Assembly (NCBI RefSeq): GCF_900103955.1
Contig: NZ_FNIL01000005.1
Coordinates: 155,100-219,099, forward strand
Length of the DNA stretch: 64,000 bases
Reading direction: 5' to 3'
DNA from: Alkalicoccus daliensis
GTDB taxonomy: Bacteria; Bacillota; Bacilli; Bacillales; Salisediminibacteriaceae
The notes below the pieces were generated by a model that worked only from the letters and a program-made list of their open reading frames with translations, was not told the DNA's origin and made no database searches. The position numbers and the translations under genes are program-made. Numbering within the stretch: the stretch's first letter is position 1; each line of letters starts with the position of its first letter. Below are positions 52,126 through 62,963 of this stretch, piece after piece.

Positions 52126-52326
52126 CTTCTGCGCCTGCAGCTGAGAAAAAAGAATAGATTTTATACAGCCTCTTGCTTTTTCTATAAAAAACTATTCTCC
52201 ATAGTGCCGGGCGGAGACAGCGGGATTCAAGCTGAAGACCGGTCGACAAGCTTCCGCCGGTAAGCGGAGGAGAACCTGGATACAGCAAATCATAAATATA
52301 CAAAATTTCTTGCTTTATAAACACGC
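52126..52326. repeat. Dispersed repeat type A, copy 3 (5' truncated)
   Basis: Aligns to the right half of copies 1 and 2: CTCCATAGTGCCGGGCGGAGACAGCGGG, AGCTTCCGCCGG...GCGGAGGAGAACC and CTTTATAAACACGCT at the end. The left half is absent and the copy begins 28 bp after the chemoreceptor stop. It ends 2 bp before a terminator hairpin. Confidence 0.78.
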
Positions 52327-52328
52327 TG

Positions 52329-52360
52329 AAAAACCCACAGAAATAATTTCTGTAGGTTTT
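52329..52360. terminator. Bidirectional terminator of the AEC gene and chemoreceptor
   Basis: AAAACCCACAGAAAT and TTTCTGTAGGTTTT pair around AA, with one C-A mismatch on the plus strand. It lies between convergent genes. Confidence 0.75.
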
Positions 52361-52387
52361 TCTTCTTTAATTTTATTAAGCATTTCT

Positions 52388-53284
52388 CTAGTTTAATATC
52401 GCAAGCAGTACGGTAATCGTCACAATACTGAGCAGTGTAGTAATAAGCGTCACACTGGAAACATAGCGCGGCTGATTATCAAACTGCACAGCCATCATTA
52501 CAATGGTAGCAGCAGAAGGCATAGCTGCAGATACAATCAGCACCTTCGCTAGGAGAGGGTCCATCGGCATAAGCAGAGTCAGACCATATGCGATAAGCGG
52601 AGAGATGAAAAGCCTTACTACGACACTGTAGGAAACAGAAGGCCAGTCAAATTGCCCGAGTTTCATGTTCGCAAGCTGCATTCCTAAAATAATCATTACA
52701 ATAGGAATCGCTGCCGCAGCCACGATATCAATACTGCCCATGAGATTAGGAGGCATGGAGTAAGGAGTCATCTGAAAGAAAACAGCTAAAAGCAAAGCAT
52801 ATGTAACCGGCATCGAAACGATACTTTTTAATGCATACCGCGGCCCTGCATAGCCCTTGGCTGAGTAATAAACACCGAATATGTTCATGATAATTGACTG
52901 CATTACCATAAAAGATACTGCGTAGGCGAAACCTTCCTGTCCGTAGGCAAACAAAATAATTGGAGCGCCGTAATTTCCTGCGTTCATAAAGGCGGTAGAT
53001 AAAATCCATCCGCTTTCCGTTTTCTCTGATTTATGAAGTGCTTTTGCTGTTATTTTATTTATGATAATTAAAGCAGCTAACAGCGCAAATGAAAAAATCA
53101 CCATATAAAAATATTGTCTATCCAGCTCCGCATTGTGAAAGGTTTGAAATACGAGTGCGGGGGTGGCTACATAAAGAGCTACTACCGAAACTGGCTTGAT
53201 GTCGACTTTTTTCCATTTCTGAATAGCGTAGCCGGCAGCAAAAATTAATAATACGGGCAGCACAACCTGAATAAAAATGTACAT
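52388..53284 (-). CDS. AEC family (auxin efflux carrier-like) transporter
   Basis: A 298-residue membrane protein with about ten segments in two halves. The start QVVLPVLLIFAAGYAIQKW, TAFMNAGNYGAPIILFAYGQEG near residue 100, and SAAMPSAATIVMMAVQFDNQP near the end are typical of bacterial AEC transporters that move malate or other organic anions. The substrate is unknown. The ATG at 53284 has GAAGAGG upstream; the longer frame to 53302 lacks one. Confidence 0.83.
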   Translation of the reverse strand: MYIFIQVVLPVLLIFAAGYAIQKWKKVDIKPVSVVALYVATPALVFQTFHNAELDRQYFYMVIFSFALLAALIIINKITAKALHKSEKTESGWILSTAFMNAGNYGAPIILFAYGQEGFAYAVSFMVMQSIIMNIFGVYYSAKGYAGPRYALKSIVSMPVTYALLLAVFFQMTPYSMPPNLMGSIDIVAAAAIPIVMIILGMQLANMKLGQFDWPSVSYSVVVRLFISPLIAYGLTLLMPMDPLLAKVLIVSAAMPSAATIVMMAVQFDNQPRYVSSVTLITTLLSIVTITVLLAILN

Positions 53285-53511
53285 GACAACAACCTCTTCC
53301 AACCAGAAAACTAATTACTGGGGTGTATTTAAAAAAATAATATCGATTTCACAGTGTCATAAAGCATAGCATTTCTTTTCCGAGCGCCTTACGCTGAAAT
53401 TCGGCGCAGAAAGCAGGAGTAAAAACAAAAGAAGTAATTGGCTTGAAATTGCAAAACCCTACCTGCAGATTATGTACATAAGTTAAAATAACATAAAGAG
53501 GAGGCGTGCGC

Positions 53512-54312
53512 ATGGAAACAGAGATAATAGTCAGTGTAAAAAACGCGACAGTGCAAAAAGAAGGGAAAAAATTAATTGATGATATTTCCTGGGAAATACT
53601 CCAGGGGGAACACTGGGGCGTACTCGGATTAAACGGATCAGGTAAAACAACGCTGCTGAAAATAATCGCAGGAGCGATGTGGCCAAAAGCAGGAAGCGGG
53701 CCAGTAAATGTACTGGGAGAACGCTACGGAAATACATACATGCCGGAACTTAAAAAATCAATTGGCTGGGTAAGCCAGGCAGTGGATCAGCAGTACCAGC
53801 TGCATCCAGACACTACCGCACTGGAGATTGTATTAAGTGGAAAGCATGCATCTATCGGTATCTATGAACCCTTGACCGAAGAAGATGTTTCATTTGCAAG
53901 ATCTCTTCTGCAGAAATTCAGGATAGATCATCTGGAAGAACAGCCGCTTGCGCATTTTTCCCAGGGAGAACGAAAAAAAGCGATGCTGGCAAGAGCCTGG
54001 ATGGCGAAACCTAAATTATTAATTTTAGATGAGCCATGTGCCGGACTGGATATATATGCACGGGAAGAACTGCTGGATACATTGGAAGAAATGATGAATG
54101 AAAAAGGTCCTTCGCTTATATATGTAACACATCATCTGGAGGAAGTGATTCCTTCTATTACTCATACACTGCTGCTTAAAAGTGGTGAAATTACTGCAAG
54201 TGGAAAGAAGCGGGAAACTTTAACGGAAGAAAACATTTTTAATACGTTTCAAGTACCTGTGAAACTGGAGTGGGAAAATAACCGTCCGTGGGTGAAAGTG
54301 GAAAAGCTGTAA
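53512..54312 (+). CDS. ylmA: ABC transporter ATPase (YlmA-like)
   Basis: A 266-residue single ATPase with Walker A GLNGSGKTTLLKIIAG near residue 42, a Q-loop in IGWVSQAVDQQYQLHP, and signature FSQGERKKAMLARAWM, where the usual LSGGQ is SQGE, then LLILDEPCAGLD and H-loop YVTHHLEE. The pattern matches B. subtilis YlmA and ModF-type stand-alone ATPases that act without a permease. No permease gene is adjacent. GAGGAGG lies seven bases before the ATG at 53512. Confidence 0.8.
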   Translation: METEIIVSVKNATVQKEGKKLIDDISWEILQGEHWGVLGLNGSGKTTLLKIIAGAMWPKAGSGPVNVLGERYGNTYMPELKKSIGWVSQAVDQQYQLHPDTTALEIVLSGKHASIGIYEPLTEEDVSFARSLLQKFRIDHLEEQPLAHFSQGERKKAMLARAWMAKPKLLILDEPCAGLDIYAREELLDTLEEMMNEKGPSLIYVTHHLEEVIPSITHTLLLKSGEITASGKKRETLTEENIFNTFQVPVKLEWENNRPWVKVEKL

Positions 54313-54326
54313 ATGGACAAGAGGAT

Positions 54327-54369
54327 AAAAGGGGCAGAGGCTAGTTTTATATCAGCCTCTGCCCCTTTT
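54327..54369. terminator. Bidirectional intrinsic terminator
   Basis: Perfect 16-bp arms AAAAGGGGCAGAGGCT and complement around an 11-base loop, between convergent ylmA and gabD. Confidence 0.93.
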
Positions 54370-54376
54370 TATACAG

Positions 54377-55807
54377 TTAATTTCCTATATTTTTTGCAAC
54401 GTACTTAGTCTCGAGAAAATCTTCTATACCTTCTGCACCGCCCTCACGGCCAAATCCAGATTCCTTTAACCCGCCAAATGGGGCCTGCGCTGCCGAAGGA
54501 ACACCATCATTCCAGCCCACTACGCCAAAGTCGAGATTTTCAACTGCGCGGGTACCCTTTCTCATACTCTCGGTAAAAACATAAGCCGCCAAACCATATG
54601 GCGTGTTGTTTGCAAGCTCGATTGCTTCTTCTTCCGAATGAAAGCTTTGAATTGGAGCTACCGGGCCGAACGTTTCTTCCTGCATAATCAGCATATCGTC
54701 TGTCGCACCTTTTAAAACTGTCGGCTGATAAAAGAAGGCGCCTTTATCATCAGTGCCCTTTCCGCCAGCAGTCACTTCAGCTCCCTGTTTCTTTGCATCT
54801 TCTACGTGACGTTTTATTTTATCAAATCCGTCCTGGTCAATGATTGCGCCAATATCATTTTCTTCATCCATCCCGCTGCCGGCCTTCATCTGTTTTACTT
54901 CTGCACTGAAGCGCTTTGTAAACTCCTCATATATTCCTTCTTGTACATAAAGGCGGTTTGCAGCGATACAGGACTGACCGCCATTTCTGAACTTTGCCCG
55001 TAAAGCTTCCCGCACGGCTATGTCGAGATCAGCATCATCAAAGACAATCAGCGGGGCATGGCCGCCCAGCTCCAGAGAAAGCTTTTTCACCTGCGCTGCA
55101 CTTTGTTCGATCAGCATTTTGCCTACTTCTGTAGAACCGGTAAAGGAAAGTTTTTTAACACGGCTGTCATTCATGAAGACCTGAGTAATGTCAGAAGCAC
55201 TTCCCGTTAGTAAATTCACTACTCCTTTTGGAATACCGGCCTTTTCGCAAAGCTCGATAATTTTCATAGCAGTATACGGGGTGGCAGTAGCAGGCTTAAT
55301 AATAAATGTACATCCGGCGGCGAGTGCCGGAGCGAGTTTTCGAGTAATCATGGCTGCCGGGAAATTCCATGGCGTAATCGCTGCTACCACTCCAATTGGC
55401 TGTTTCAATACCTCAATACGATGATCCGTATGTTTCCCTGGAATGTTTCTTCCGTATATTCTTTTAGCTTCATCTGCAAACCAGTCCAGAAATGACGCTG
55501 CGTAAGCTACTTCCTGCTTAGAATCAGCAAGCGCTTTGCCATTTTCTTTTGTCATAATTTCTGCAATTTCTTCTGCCTCTTCATGCATCAGCCGAAAAAC
55601 TTCTCTTAAGTAAGCAGACCTTTCCTGTGCAGATGTTTTCTTCCATTCGCTTAACGCATCTGCAGCAGCATCTACTGAAGCCTGTGCTTCTCGTTTACCG
55701 GCTTTCGGAATCGTACCTATCTTCTCTCCAGTACCGGGATTCATCACATCTATTTGTTCCAATTCACTGCCTGACCAGCTGCCGTTAATAAAAAGTTCTG
55801 TTTTCAC
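54377..55807 (-). CDS. gabD: Succinate-semialdehyde dehydrogenase (GabD-type aldehyde dehydrogenase)
   Basis: Oxidises succinate semialdehyde to succinate. A 476-residue ALDH with [60 protein letters not shown] and the catalytic Cys in KFRNGGQSCIAANRLYV, the sequence typical of GabD. The end, FGGLKESGFGREGG, is usual. No gabT or gabP is nearby, so a GABA role is not proven. It is monocistronic and divergent from gltA over 839 bp. Confidence 0.85.
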   Translation of the reverse strand: MKTELFINGSWSGSELEQIDVMNPGTGEKIGTIPKAGKREAQASVDAAADALSEWKKTSAQERSAYLREVFRLMHEEAEEIAEIMTKENGKALADSKQEVAYAASFLDWFADEAKRIYGRNIPGKHTDHRIEVLKQPIGVVAAITPWNFPAAMITRKLAPALAAGCTFIIKPATATPYTAMKIIELCEKAGIPKGVVNLLTGSASDITQVFMNDSRVKKLSFTGSTEVGKMLIEQSAAQVKKLSLELGGHAPLIVFDDADLDIAVREALRAKFRNGGQSCIAANRLYVQEGIYEEFTKRFSAEVKQMKAGSGMDEENDIGAIIDQDGFDKIKRHVEDAKKQGAEVTAGGKGTDDKGAFFYQPTVLKGATDDMLIMQEETFGPVAPIQSFHSEEEAIELANNTPYGLAAYVFTESMRKGTRAVENLDFGVVGWNDGVPSAAQAPFGGLKESGFGREGGAEGIEDFLETKYVAKNIGN

Positions 55808-56646
55808 AATGATCCCTCCCTCTTAGTAAATTATCCTGAAATTTCAAAAAATAAACACTTACTGTCATAAAGCAGGTTTATCATACACTTATTCGTTTCT
55901 TAGGAATGAATTGCTTTGATAATACAATTTTGAAATCAATTTGAAAAGCTATAGGGACATCATGAAAAGCATTGAAACAAACAATATACATTTCCTGCAT
56001 TTATTTTACAAAGGGAAGAACGAAGCGAAAACTGGCGGATATCTGTGTTTGAAGGAAACAGCAGGGGTGTAAAAAAATCTTCAATTTTTCAACAAGCAAA
56101 CAAAAACAAAACATCTATTAATTAATGTAAGCGTATACAAAAAATATACATGTGCAATGTAAAACAGATGATTATACATCCTGACGTCCTTTAAACAGGG
56201 AATATTTAGTAGTTATAATGAAAATAGACAAAATTAATTAAAGAAACTGCTGAATTTTATTTTGATTTTAAATATGAAGAAACTCGTTATAAATTTTAAA
56301 AATCAGCTGCAGCCAGGAGCTGATTAGTAGAAAATCTACGAAAGGTACGGAACCCGAAGAACCTTGACAGATTAAGGTTTGAAAGCGCTTGTAATCTGAA
56401 AATATAGATAAAGTGCCAATTAATGCCTTTGTATTTTCGCAAAAAGATGGTATTATTCAATGATATAAAAGAAAAGTTCACCAATTTCTGAATTTTTCAC
56501 TCAGCACATCTATTTATTCTTCTAAAGGTGGAGAGATGAATAAATGTGCATAAAAATGTGAACGAATGGTTAAATATAATGCAGAAATTCATTTGCGGTA
56601 TGTTCTCATTCGTGCATATTTTGTACTTTTAAGGAGGGACGTTATC
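55808..56646. promoter_or_regulatory. Divergent regulatory region gabD / gltA with cre sites
   Basis: TGTAAGCGTATACA at 56126-56139 is a perfect CcpA (cre) match; TGAAAGCGCTTGTA at 56380-56393 keeps the core but misses the last bases. TTGACA lies at 56364. I looked for a TnrA palindrome (TGTNAN7TNACA) and for a GltC box and found none convincing. The region is AT-rich and has no credible gene. Confidence 0.5.
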
Positions 56647-59600
56647 ATGATGAAACACGGATATCCAATAGCTCAGGGTCTTTATGATCCAAGAGAGGAA
56701 CACGAAGCCTGTGGAATCGGGATGATTGCGAATATCAATGGAAGTAAGACACATGATATCGTTCAAAATGCGATCACGATTCTTTGTAACCTTGAGCACC
56801 GCGGAGGACAGTCTGCGGATGTAAGTTCCGGGGATGGGGCAGGAATTCTTACACAGATTCCCCATCGTTTTTTTGAAAAGCAGTTCCACAAAGAAGATAT
56901 TGCAGTACCTGAACAAGGAAAGTACGGTATTGGAATGGTGTTTTTCCCACAGGACCAGAAGGCCCGTAAAGAAACACGTAAAGTGTTTGAACGTATTATA
57001 GAAGAAGAAGGACAACGTGTACTTGGCTGGAGAACCGTTCCTGTAAACGATTCATTCGTAGGGGATGAGGCAAAGAAAACCAGGCCATTTATCCGACAGG
57101 TGCTGATTGGCCCTTCAGAAAATATAAAAGATCAGGATGAATTTGAGCGTCGTTTGTATGTTATCCGCAAACGCACAGAAATTGAAATAGCAAAGTCAAT
57201 GCAGAACCAGGATTTCTATATCTGCAGTTTGTCTACGAGAACGCTGATTTATAAAGGGATGTTAATACCGGAACAGCTCGATTCATTTTATATCGATCTG
57301 AACCACCCGGATTTCAAAACTGCGGTTGCTTTCGTGCACTCACGCTTCAGCACTAACACTTTCCCAAGCTGGAAAAGAGCGCACCCGAACCGGTATACAA
57401 TTCATAATGGAGAGTTCAATACACTCCGTGGAAATGTAAACTGGATGAAAGCCCGTGAAAAAATGTGTCAATCAGAGTACTTCGAAAATGAAGACTTAGA
57501 GAAAATTCTGCCTGTAATTGATAAAAACGGCAGTGACTCATCCATGTTTGACAATGCATTTGAATTCCTGCATCTCTCCGGCCGTTCCCTCGCACATACA
57601 GCAATGATGATGATTCCAGAACCTTGGGCAAATGACGAAACAATCAAACCCGAAAAGCGTGATTTTTATGAATATCATAGTACTCTCATGGAACCATGGG
57701 ACGGCCCGGCAGCAATCGGCTTTACTGACGGCCGCTATGTAGGTGCTACTCTGGACCGGAATGGCCTGCGTCCAGCGAGATATTATGTAACGAAAAGCGG
57801 AATGATTGTGCTCGGTTCTGAAGTTGGAGCCCTGGATATTTTTGCAGATGATATTGAGTATAAGGAACGTCTGCACCCAGGAAAAATGCTGTTAGTCGAT
57901 CTGGAACAAGGAAAAATTATTCCGGATGAAGAAATTAAAATGGCAATTGCCAAAGAAAAACCTTACCGCGAGTGGCTGGATAACAATATGATGGACCTCG
58001 GAGAAGTACCAGCAGCAGACCTTTCACAGCTGCCGGATGACCAGGAAAACCTTATTGATAAGCAGCTTGCGTTCGGTTATACGAATGAAGAAATGAATAA
58101 AATTTTAAAGCCGCTTGTCGCAGAAAAGAAAGATCCTGTTGGTTCAATGGGATATGATTCTCCGCTTGCAGTGCTTTCTAAAAAGCCGCAGCTGCTTTAC
58201 AACTACTTTAAACAGTTGTTCGCCCAGGTAACCAACCCTGCGATTGACGCGATCCGTGAGGAAATTGTTACGCAGGTGGGTACTACCATCGGTGCAGAAT
58301 GCAGTCTGGTAAACCCTGTTTCAGAAAGCTGCCGTCACATCCGTTTAAAGAAGCCGGTGCTCAGCAACGAACAGCTGGCTGCACTTCGACAGCAGAATCT
58401 GGAAGGATTCAAAGCTGTTACACTTCCTATTCTATTTGACGTGTCAGCTGGAAAAGAAGGTCTTGAGCCTGCGCTGGAGCAATTGTTTGCAGATGCAGAT
58501 CAAGCACTGGAAGAAGGCAATACATTAATTATTCTATCCGACCGCGGACTGAATAAAGAAAAAGCAGCAATTCCGGCACTGTTAGCCGTTTCTGCGCTGC
58601 ACCATCACTTAATCCGCCAGGGGAACCGTACAAAAGTGAGCCTTTTACTGGAAACGGGAGAAGCGCGTGAAGTACATCACTTTGCTACTCTTCTTGGCTA
58701 CGGAGCAGAGGCGATTAACCCTTATATTGCGTATGCGTCCCTTGAAGAAATGCGTAACCGCGGGGAAATTGACCAGTCGTATACAATGGTTGAAATTGTA
58801 TCGCAGTATATTGATTCCGTCACAGATGGTGTTGTAAAGGTTATGTCGAAAATGGGTATCTCTACTATTCAGAGTTACCGTGGAGGACAGATCTTTGAAT
58901 CTGTTGGTATTTCGAAAGAAGTAATTGACCGTCATTTCACAAGAACTTCTGCCAAGCTCGATGGTATTGGCCTGGAAACAATCGCAGAGGAAGTACTGCT
59001 GCGACACATTCCTGCGTTTGAAGAAATGAGAGGAAGAGCGAAGAAGTTAGAAATTGGTGATGAATTCCAGTACAGACAAAATGGAGAAGATCATCAGTAC
59101 AATCCGAAAACAATTCACATGCTTCAGCATTCGACAAGATCCAATGACTATGAAGCTTTTAAAGAATATTCGCGGTTAATCACAGATGAGAAAAATAATC
59201 TGCAGTCACTCCGCGGCATGATTTCCTTTAAAAAGCGAGATGCAGTGCCTTTGGAAGAAGTCGAGTCTGTAGAGTCCATCTGCAAGAGATTTAAAACGGG
59301 TGCAATGTCACTTGGTGCGATCAGCCAGGAGGCGCATGAAGCGCTGGCAATTGCAATGAACCGTATTGGCGGAGCCAGCAACAGCGGAGAAGGCGGCGAG
59401 TATCCGGAACGTTTCACTCCGGATGAAAACGGCGATTCCCGACGAAGCTCCATTAAACAGGTAGCATCCGGTCGTTTTGGAGTGAAGAGTCACTATCTGG
59501 TGAACTCTGATGAAATCCAAATCAAGGTAGCGCAGGGTGCGAAGCCGGGAGAAGGCGGACACCTGCCTGGAAAGAAAGTATATCCGTGGATTGCAGAAGT

Positions 59601-61239
59601 GCGTGGTTCTATTCCTGGAGTAGAACTGATTTCACCACCGCCGCACCACGATATTTATTCGATTGAAGACCTTGCAGAGTTAATTCACAACTTAAAGAAT
59701 GCTAACCCGCGGGCACGTATTTCTGTAAAACTGGTTTCTTCCGGCGGTGTTGGTACAATCGCAGCAGGTGTTGCGAAAGGCCGTGCAGACCTGGTATTAA
59801 TCAGCGGTTATGACGGCGGTACAGGAGCTGCTCCAAGAACAAGCCTGAAGCATGCTGGCCTCCCATGGGAAATCGGCTTAGCTGAAACACACCAGACGCT
59901 TCTTTTAAATGGACTTCGTGACCGTATAGTCGTAGAGACAGACGGTAAAATGATGACAGGGCGCGACGTAATTGTTGCAACGCTTCTCGGTGCAGAAGAA
60001 TATGGCTTCTCAACTGCTCCTCTTGTTGTGCTTGGCTGTATCATGATGCGCGTATGCCACCTGGACACTTGTCCGGTTGGGGTTGCGACACAGAATCCGG
60101 AGCTTCGCAAGAAATTTATTGGAACTGCAGACGCAGTGGAAAACTTTATGCGTTTTGTCGCACAGGAAACTCGTGAACTGATGGCAGAGCTAGGGTTCCG
60201 TACGATTAATGAGATGGTAGGACGTACAGATGTCCTTGAAATTAATAAAAATGTAGATCACTGGAAAGGGAAGTACCTTGATCTGGAGCAGCTGCTTCAT
60301 CAGCCTGCAGTGAAACCGGGCCAGACTGTTTATGCAAGCCGTAAACAGGATCATGCACTGGAGAAATCACTGGATCATCAGGAACTGCTTCCATTCTGTG
60401 AAGAAGCATTGGAAAATGGTACCCCTGTCAAAGGGACTTCTTCCATCCGTAACATCCACCGGGTAGTAGGAACTATTCTTGGCAGTGAAGTAACACGCCG
60501 CTATGGACTGGAAGGACTTCCGGAAGATACTATCCGCTTAACCTTCAAAGGTTCTGCTGGTCAGAGCTTCGGTGCTTTCGTGCCGAATGGTATGACGCTG
60601 AAGCTGGTAGGAGACGCAAATGACTTTATCGGGAAAGGTTTGTCAGGCGGTAAAATCATTGCCCGTCCTTCCCGTAAATCTCCGTTCAAGTGGGAAGAAA
60701 ACATTATCATTGGTAACGTCGCATTTTACGGTGCATCCAGCGGAGAAGCTTACATCAGCGGTATCGCAGGAGAACGTTTCTGCGTACGTAACAGTGGTGT
60801 TAAAGCGGTTGTAGAAGGTGTGGGAGACCATGCCTGCGAATATATGACCGGAGGTAAAGTGGTGATCCTTGGAGAAACAGGCCGTAACTTTGCAGCGGGA
60901 ATGTCCGGAGGTACTGCTTATGTACTGGATGAATCCAGCGAATTCTATGCAAAGTGCAATAAAGAGCTTGTGAACCTGACCGGGGTGGATGATCCTTTAG
61001 AGATGGAAGAGCTGAAGGCAATGATCGTGAAGCACGTAGACTACACGCTCAGCCGTAAAGGACAGCGGATTCTGAACAACTGGGATTACTATGCACCGAA
61101 ATTTATCAGAGTTATCCCGCAGGCGTATCAGGAAATGCAGGAACGCATTGACTATCACCTCAAGCAGGGACTCAGCCAGTTTGACGCTGAAATGGCAGCC
61201 TTTGAAGACAGCAAAAAGCCAAAAGTTGCTGCGAAATAA
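56647..61239 (+). CDS. gltA: Glutamate synthase large subunit
   Basis: Makes glutamate from glutamine and 2-oxoglutarate; subunit with the glutaminase and synthase sites. At 1530 residues it is full length. The start [25 protein letters not shown] is a propeptide ending before Cys22, the N-terminal nucleophile of the class II glutaminase. The central domain and the FMN/3Fe-4S synthase domain follow, with [22 protein letters not shown] and [14 protein letters not shown] (cluster Cys) near residues 1060-1145. The C-terminal GXGXG beta-helix domain ends it. AAGGAGGG precedes the ATG at 56647. Followed by the small subunit after 171 bp. In E. coli naming this is gltB. Confidence 0.95.
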   Translation: MMKHGYPIAQGLYDPREEHEACGIGMIANINGSKTHDIVQNAITILCNLEHRGGQSADVSSGDGAGILTQIPHRFFEKQFHKEDIAVPEQGKYGIGMVFFPQDQKARKETRKVFERIIEEEGQRVLGWRTVPVNDSFVGDEAKKTRPFIRQVLIGPSENIKDQDEFERRLYVIRKRTEIEIAKSMQNQDFYICSLSTRTLIYKGMLIPEQLDSFYIDLNHPDFKTAVAFVHSRFSTNTFPSWKRAHPNRYTIHNGEFNTLRGNVNWMKAREKMCQSEYFENEDLEKILPVIDKNGSDSSMFDNAFEFLHLSGRSLAHTAMMMIPEPWANDETIKPEKRDFYEYHSTLMEPWDGPAAIGFTDGRYVGATLDRNGLRPARYYVTKSGMIVLGSEVGALDIFADDIEYKERLHPGKMLLVDLEQGKIIPDEEIKMAIAKEKPYREWLDNNMMDLGEVPAADLSQLPDDQENLIDKQLAFGYTNEEMNKILKPLVAEKKDPVGSMGYDSPLAVLSKKPQLLYNYFKQLFAQVTNPAIDAIREEIVTQVGTTIGAECSLVNPVSESCRHIRLKKPVLSNEQLAALRQQNLEGFKAVTLPILFDVSAGKEGLEPALEQLFADADQALEEGNTLIILSDRGLNKEKAAIPALLAVSALHHHLIRQGNRTKVSLLLETGEAREVHHFATLLGYGAEAINPYIAYASLEEMRNRGEIDQSYTMVEIVSQYIDSVTDGVVKVMSKMGISTIQSYRGGQIFESVGISKEVIDRHFTRTSAKLDGIGLETIAEEVLLRHIPAFEEMRGRAKKLEIGDEFQYRQNGEDHQYNPKTIHMLQHSTRSNDYEAFKEYSRLITDEKNNLQSLRGMISFKKRDAVPLEEVESVESICKRFKTGAMSLGAISQEAHEALAIAMNRIGGASNSGEGGEYPERFTPDENGDSRRSSIKQVASGRFGVKSHYLVNSDEIQIKVAQGAKPGEGGHLPGKKVYPWIAEVRGSIPGVELISPPPHHDIYSIEDLAELIHNLKNANPRARISVKLVSSGGVGTIAAGVAKGRADLVLISGYDGGTGAAPRTSLKHAGLPWEIGLAETHQTLLLNGLRDRIVVETDGKMMTGRDVIVATLLGAEEYGFSTAPLVVLGCIMMRVCHLDTCPVGVATQNPELRKKFIGTADAVENFMRFVAQETRELMAELGFRTINEMVGRTDVLEINKNVDHWKGKYLDLEQLLHQPAVKPGQTVYASRKQDHALEKSLDHQELLPFCEEALENGTPVKGTSSIRNIHRVVGTILGSEVTRRYGLEGLPEDTIRLTFKGSAGQSFGAFVPNGMTLKLVGDANDFIGKGLSGGKIIARPSRKSPFKWEENIIIGNVAFYGASSGEAYISGIAGERFCVRNSGVKAVVEGVGDHACEYMTGGKVVILGETGRNFAAGMSGGTAYVLDESSEFYAKCNKELVNLTGVDDPLEMEELKAMIVKHVDYTLSRKGQRILNNWDYYAPKFIRVIPQAYQEMQERIDYHLKQGLSQFDAEMAAFEDSKKPKVAAK

Positions 61240-61323
61240 CCAACACCAGATTTCAGAAGTAATGCGGCAGGGCAGAATACTTTGCCCCTGTCTCATAATA
61301 TAGCAGAATGCACACTTTATCGG

Positions 61324-61352
61324 CCGGACACCTGATGCTTTTCGGGTGCCCG
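61324..61352 (+). other. Hairpin between the two glutamate synthase genes
   Basis: CCGGACACC and GGGTGCCCGG pair around TGATGCTTTTC with one mismatch, no T run. It may stabilise the mRNA or act as a processing site between the subunits. Confidence 0.45.
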
Positions 61353-61410
61353 GATATCGTGTGAAAATAACTCGGCTCGTCCGGGAAAATAAATGAAGGA
61401 GGGTGCTACG

Positions 61411-62898
61411 ATGGGAAAGCCTACAGGATTTATGGAATACGATCGTCAGACGATACCTGAGCGTAACCCTGCTGAAAGAACAAATGATTGGGACGAGTAT
61501 GCGCTTCCGATGTCAGATGAAGAAGCACAGATTCAGGGAGCCCGGTGTATGGACTGTGGTGTACCTACGTGTCATACAGGAATGGAAATCGCAGGAGTAA
61601 CGACTGGCTGTCCAGTATATCACCTTATTCCGGAATGGAATGATATGGTATACCGCGGACAGTGGAAGGAAGCACTGGAAAAAGAACATGAAATGAATAA
61701 CTTTCCTGAATTTACTGGATTTGCCTGCCCGGCACCCTGCGAAGGTGCCTGTGTGCTCGGTATTAATGAGCCGCCTGTAGCGATCCGTTCTGTAGAGAAA
61801 TCTATCATTGAAAAAGGTTTTGCAGAAGGATGGGTACAGCCGAATCCGCCGAAGCAGCGTACAGGGAAGCGTGTAGCTGTCGTCGGTTCAGGTCCAGCAG
61901 GACTTGCAGCAGCAGATCAGCTGAATAAAGCAGGGCATAGCGTAAGTGTATTTGAGCGTCATGACCGTTTAGGCGGACTGCTTACTTACGGTATTCCGGA
62001 AATGAAACTGCCTTATTCCATAGTTCAGCGCCGTATTGAAATTCTTGAAGCAGAAGGCATTGAGTTTTTTACAAACACAGAAGTAGGAAAAGACCTTCCG
62101 GCAGACAAGCTTCAATCAGATTTTGACGCTACTATTCTTGCCGGCGGAGCTACCATCCACCGGGATGTACCAGCAGAGAATACAGATTTAAAAGGAATTC
62201 ACTATGCCATGGATTTCCTTCATGCAAATACTAAGAGTCTTCTGGATTCAAAACTGGAAGACGGAAATTATATTTCTGCAAAAGACAAAAATGTCCTTGT
62301 TATCGGCGGTGGAGATACAGGAACAGACTGTATCGCTACTTCGGTGCGTCATGACTGCAAAAGCCTTGTGCAGTTTGACATTTATGATAAAAAAGGCAAT
62401 GAACGTGATATGCTTGCGAACCCTTGGCCGCAGTATCCAACAATTCACCGCGTTGAGTACGGACAAAAAGAAGCATCTTCCGTATTTGGAGATGACCCGC
62501 GTGCTTATGCAGTAATGACGAAAAAATTCGTTGGTGATGAAGAAGGCCACGTGAAAGAAGTGCATACAGTAAATGTATCTCTTCGATTTGATGAAGAAGG
62601 CAATAAGATCCGTGAAGAAATTCCAGGATCAGAAAAAGTATGGCCGGTGGACCTCGTGCTTATTGCAATTGGTTTCAAAGGACCGGAACAGGGTCTTATA
62701 GAGGCTCTGAATGTAGAAACGAAAACGAATTCTACAGTGCGTGCACAGTATGATGATTTCAAGACAAATGTAGACGGTGTATTTGCCGCAGGCGATATGC
62801 GCCGGGGACAGAGTCTCATAGTATGGGCGATTAATGAAGGCAGGGGCGCTGCAAGAGAGTGTGACCGCTTCCTAATGGGCCACACACAGCTTCCGTAG
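61411..62898 (+). CDS. gltB: Glutamate synthase small subunit
   Basis: Supplies electrons from NADPH to the large subunit through two [4Fe-4S] clusters and FAD. A 495-residue protein: N-terminal cysteines in ARCMDCGVPTCHTG, GCPVYHL and CPAPCEGACVLG, then the FAD site VAVVGSGPAGLAAADQLNKAGHSVSVFE near 145 and NADPH site VLVIGGGDTGTDCIATSV near 290. The end, VFAAGDMRRGQSLIVWAINEGR, is standard. AAGGAGGG lies nine bases before the ATG at 61411. It is second in the gltAB operon. In E. coli naming this is gltD. Confidence 0.95.
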   Translation: MGKPTGFMEYDRQTIPERNPAERTNDWDEYALPMSDEEAQIQGARCMDCGVPTCHTGMEIAGVTTGCPVYHLIPEWNDMVYRGQWKEALEKEHEMNNFPEFTGFACPAPCEGACVLGINEPPVAIRSVEKSIIEKGFAEGWVQPNPPKQRTGKRVAVVGSGPAGLAAADQLNKAGHSVSVFERHDRLGGLLTYGIPEMKLPYSIVQRRIEILEAEGIEFFTNTEVGKDLPADKLQSDFDATILAGGATIHRDVPAENTDLKGIHYAMDFLHANTKSLLDSKLEDGNYISAKDKNVLVIGGGDTGTDCIATSVRHDCKSLVQFDIYDKKGNERDMLANPWPQYPTIHRVEYGQKEASSVFGDDPRAYAVMTKKFVGDEEGHVKEVHTVNVSLRFDEEGNKIREEIPGSEKVWPVDLVLIAIGFKGPEQGLIEALNVETKTNSTVRAQYDDFKTNVDGVFAAGDMRRGQSLIVWAINEGRGAARECDRFLMGHTQLP

Positions 62899-62934
62899 GA
62901 CTACAATAGAATTGCTTGAAAATCTTCATGCCAT

Positions 62935-62963
62935 AAATCCACCGGTCTTCTGCCGGTGGATTT
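62935..62963 (+). terminator. Intrinsic terminator of gltAB
   Basis: AAATCCACCGG and CCGGTGGATTT around TCTTCTG, followed by TCTTTG, about 36 bp after the stop. Confidence 0.88.
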
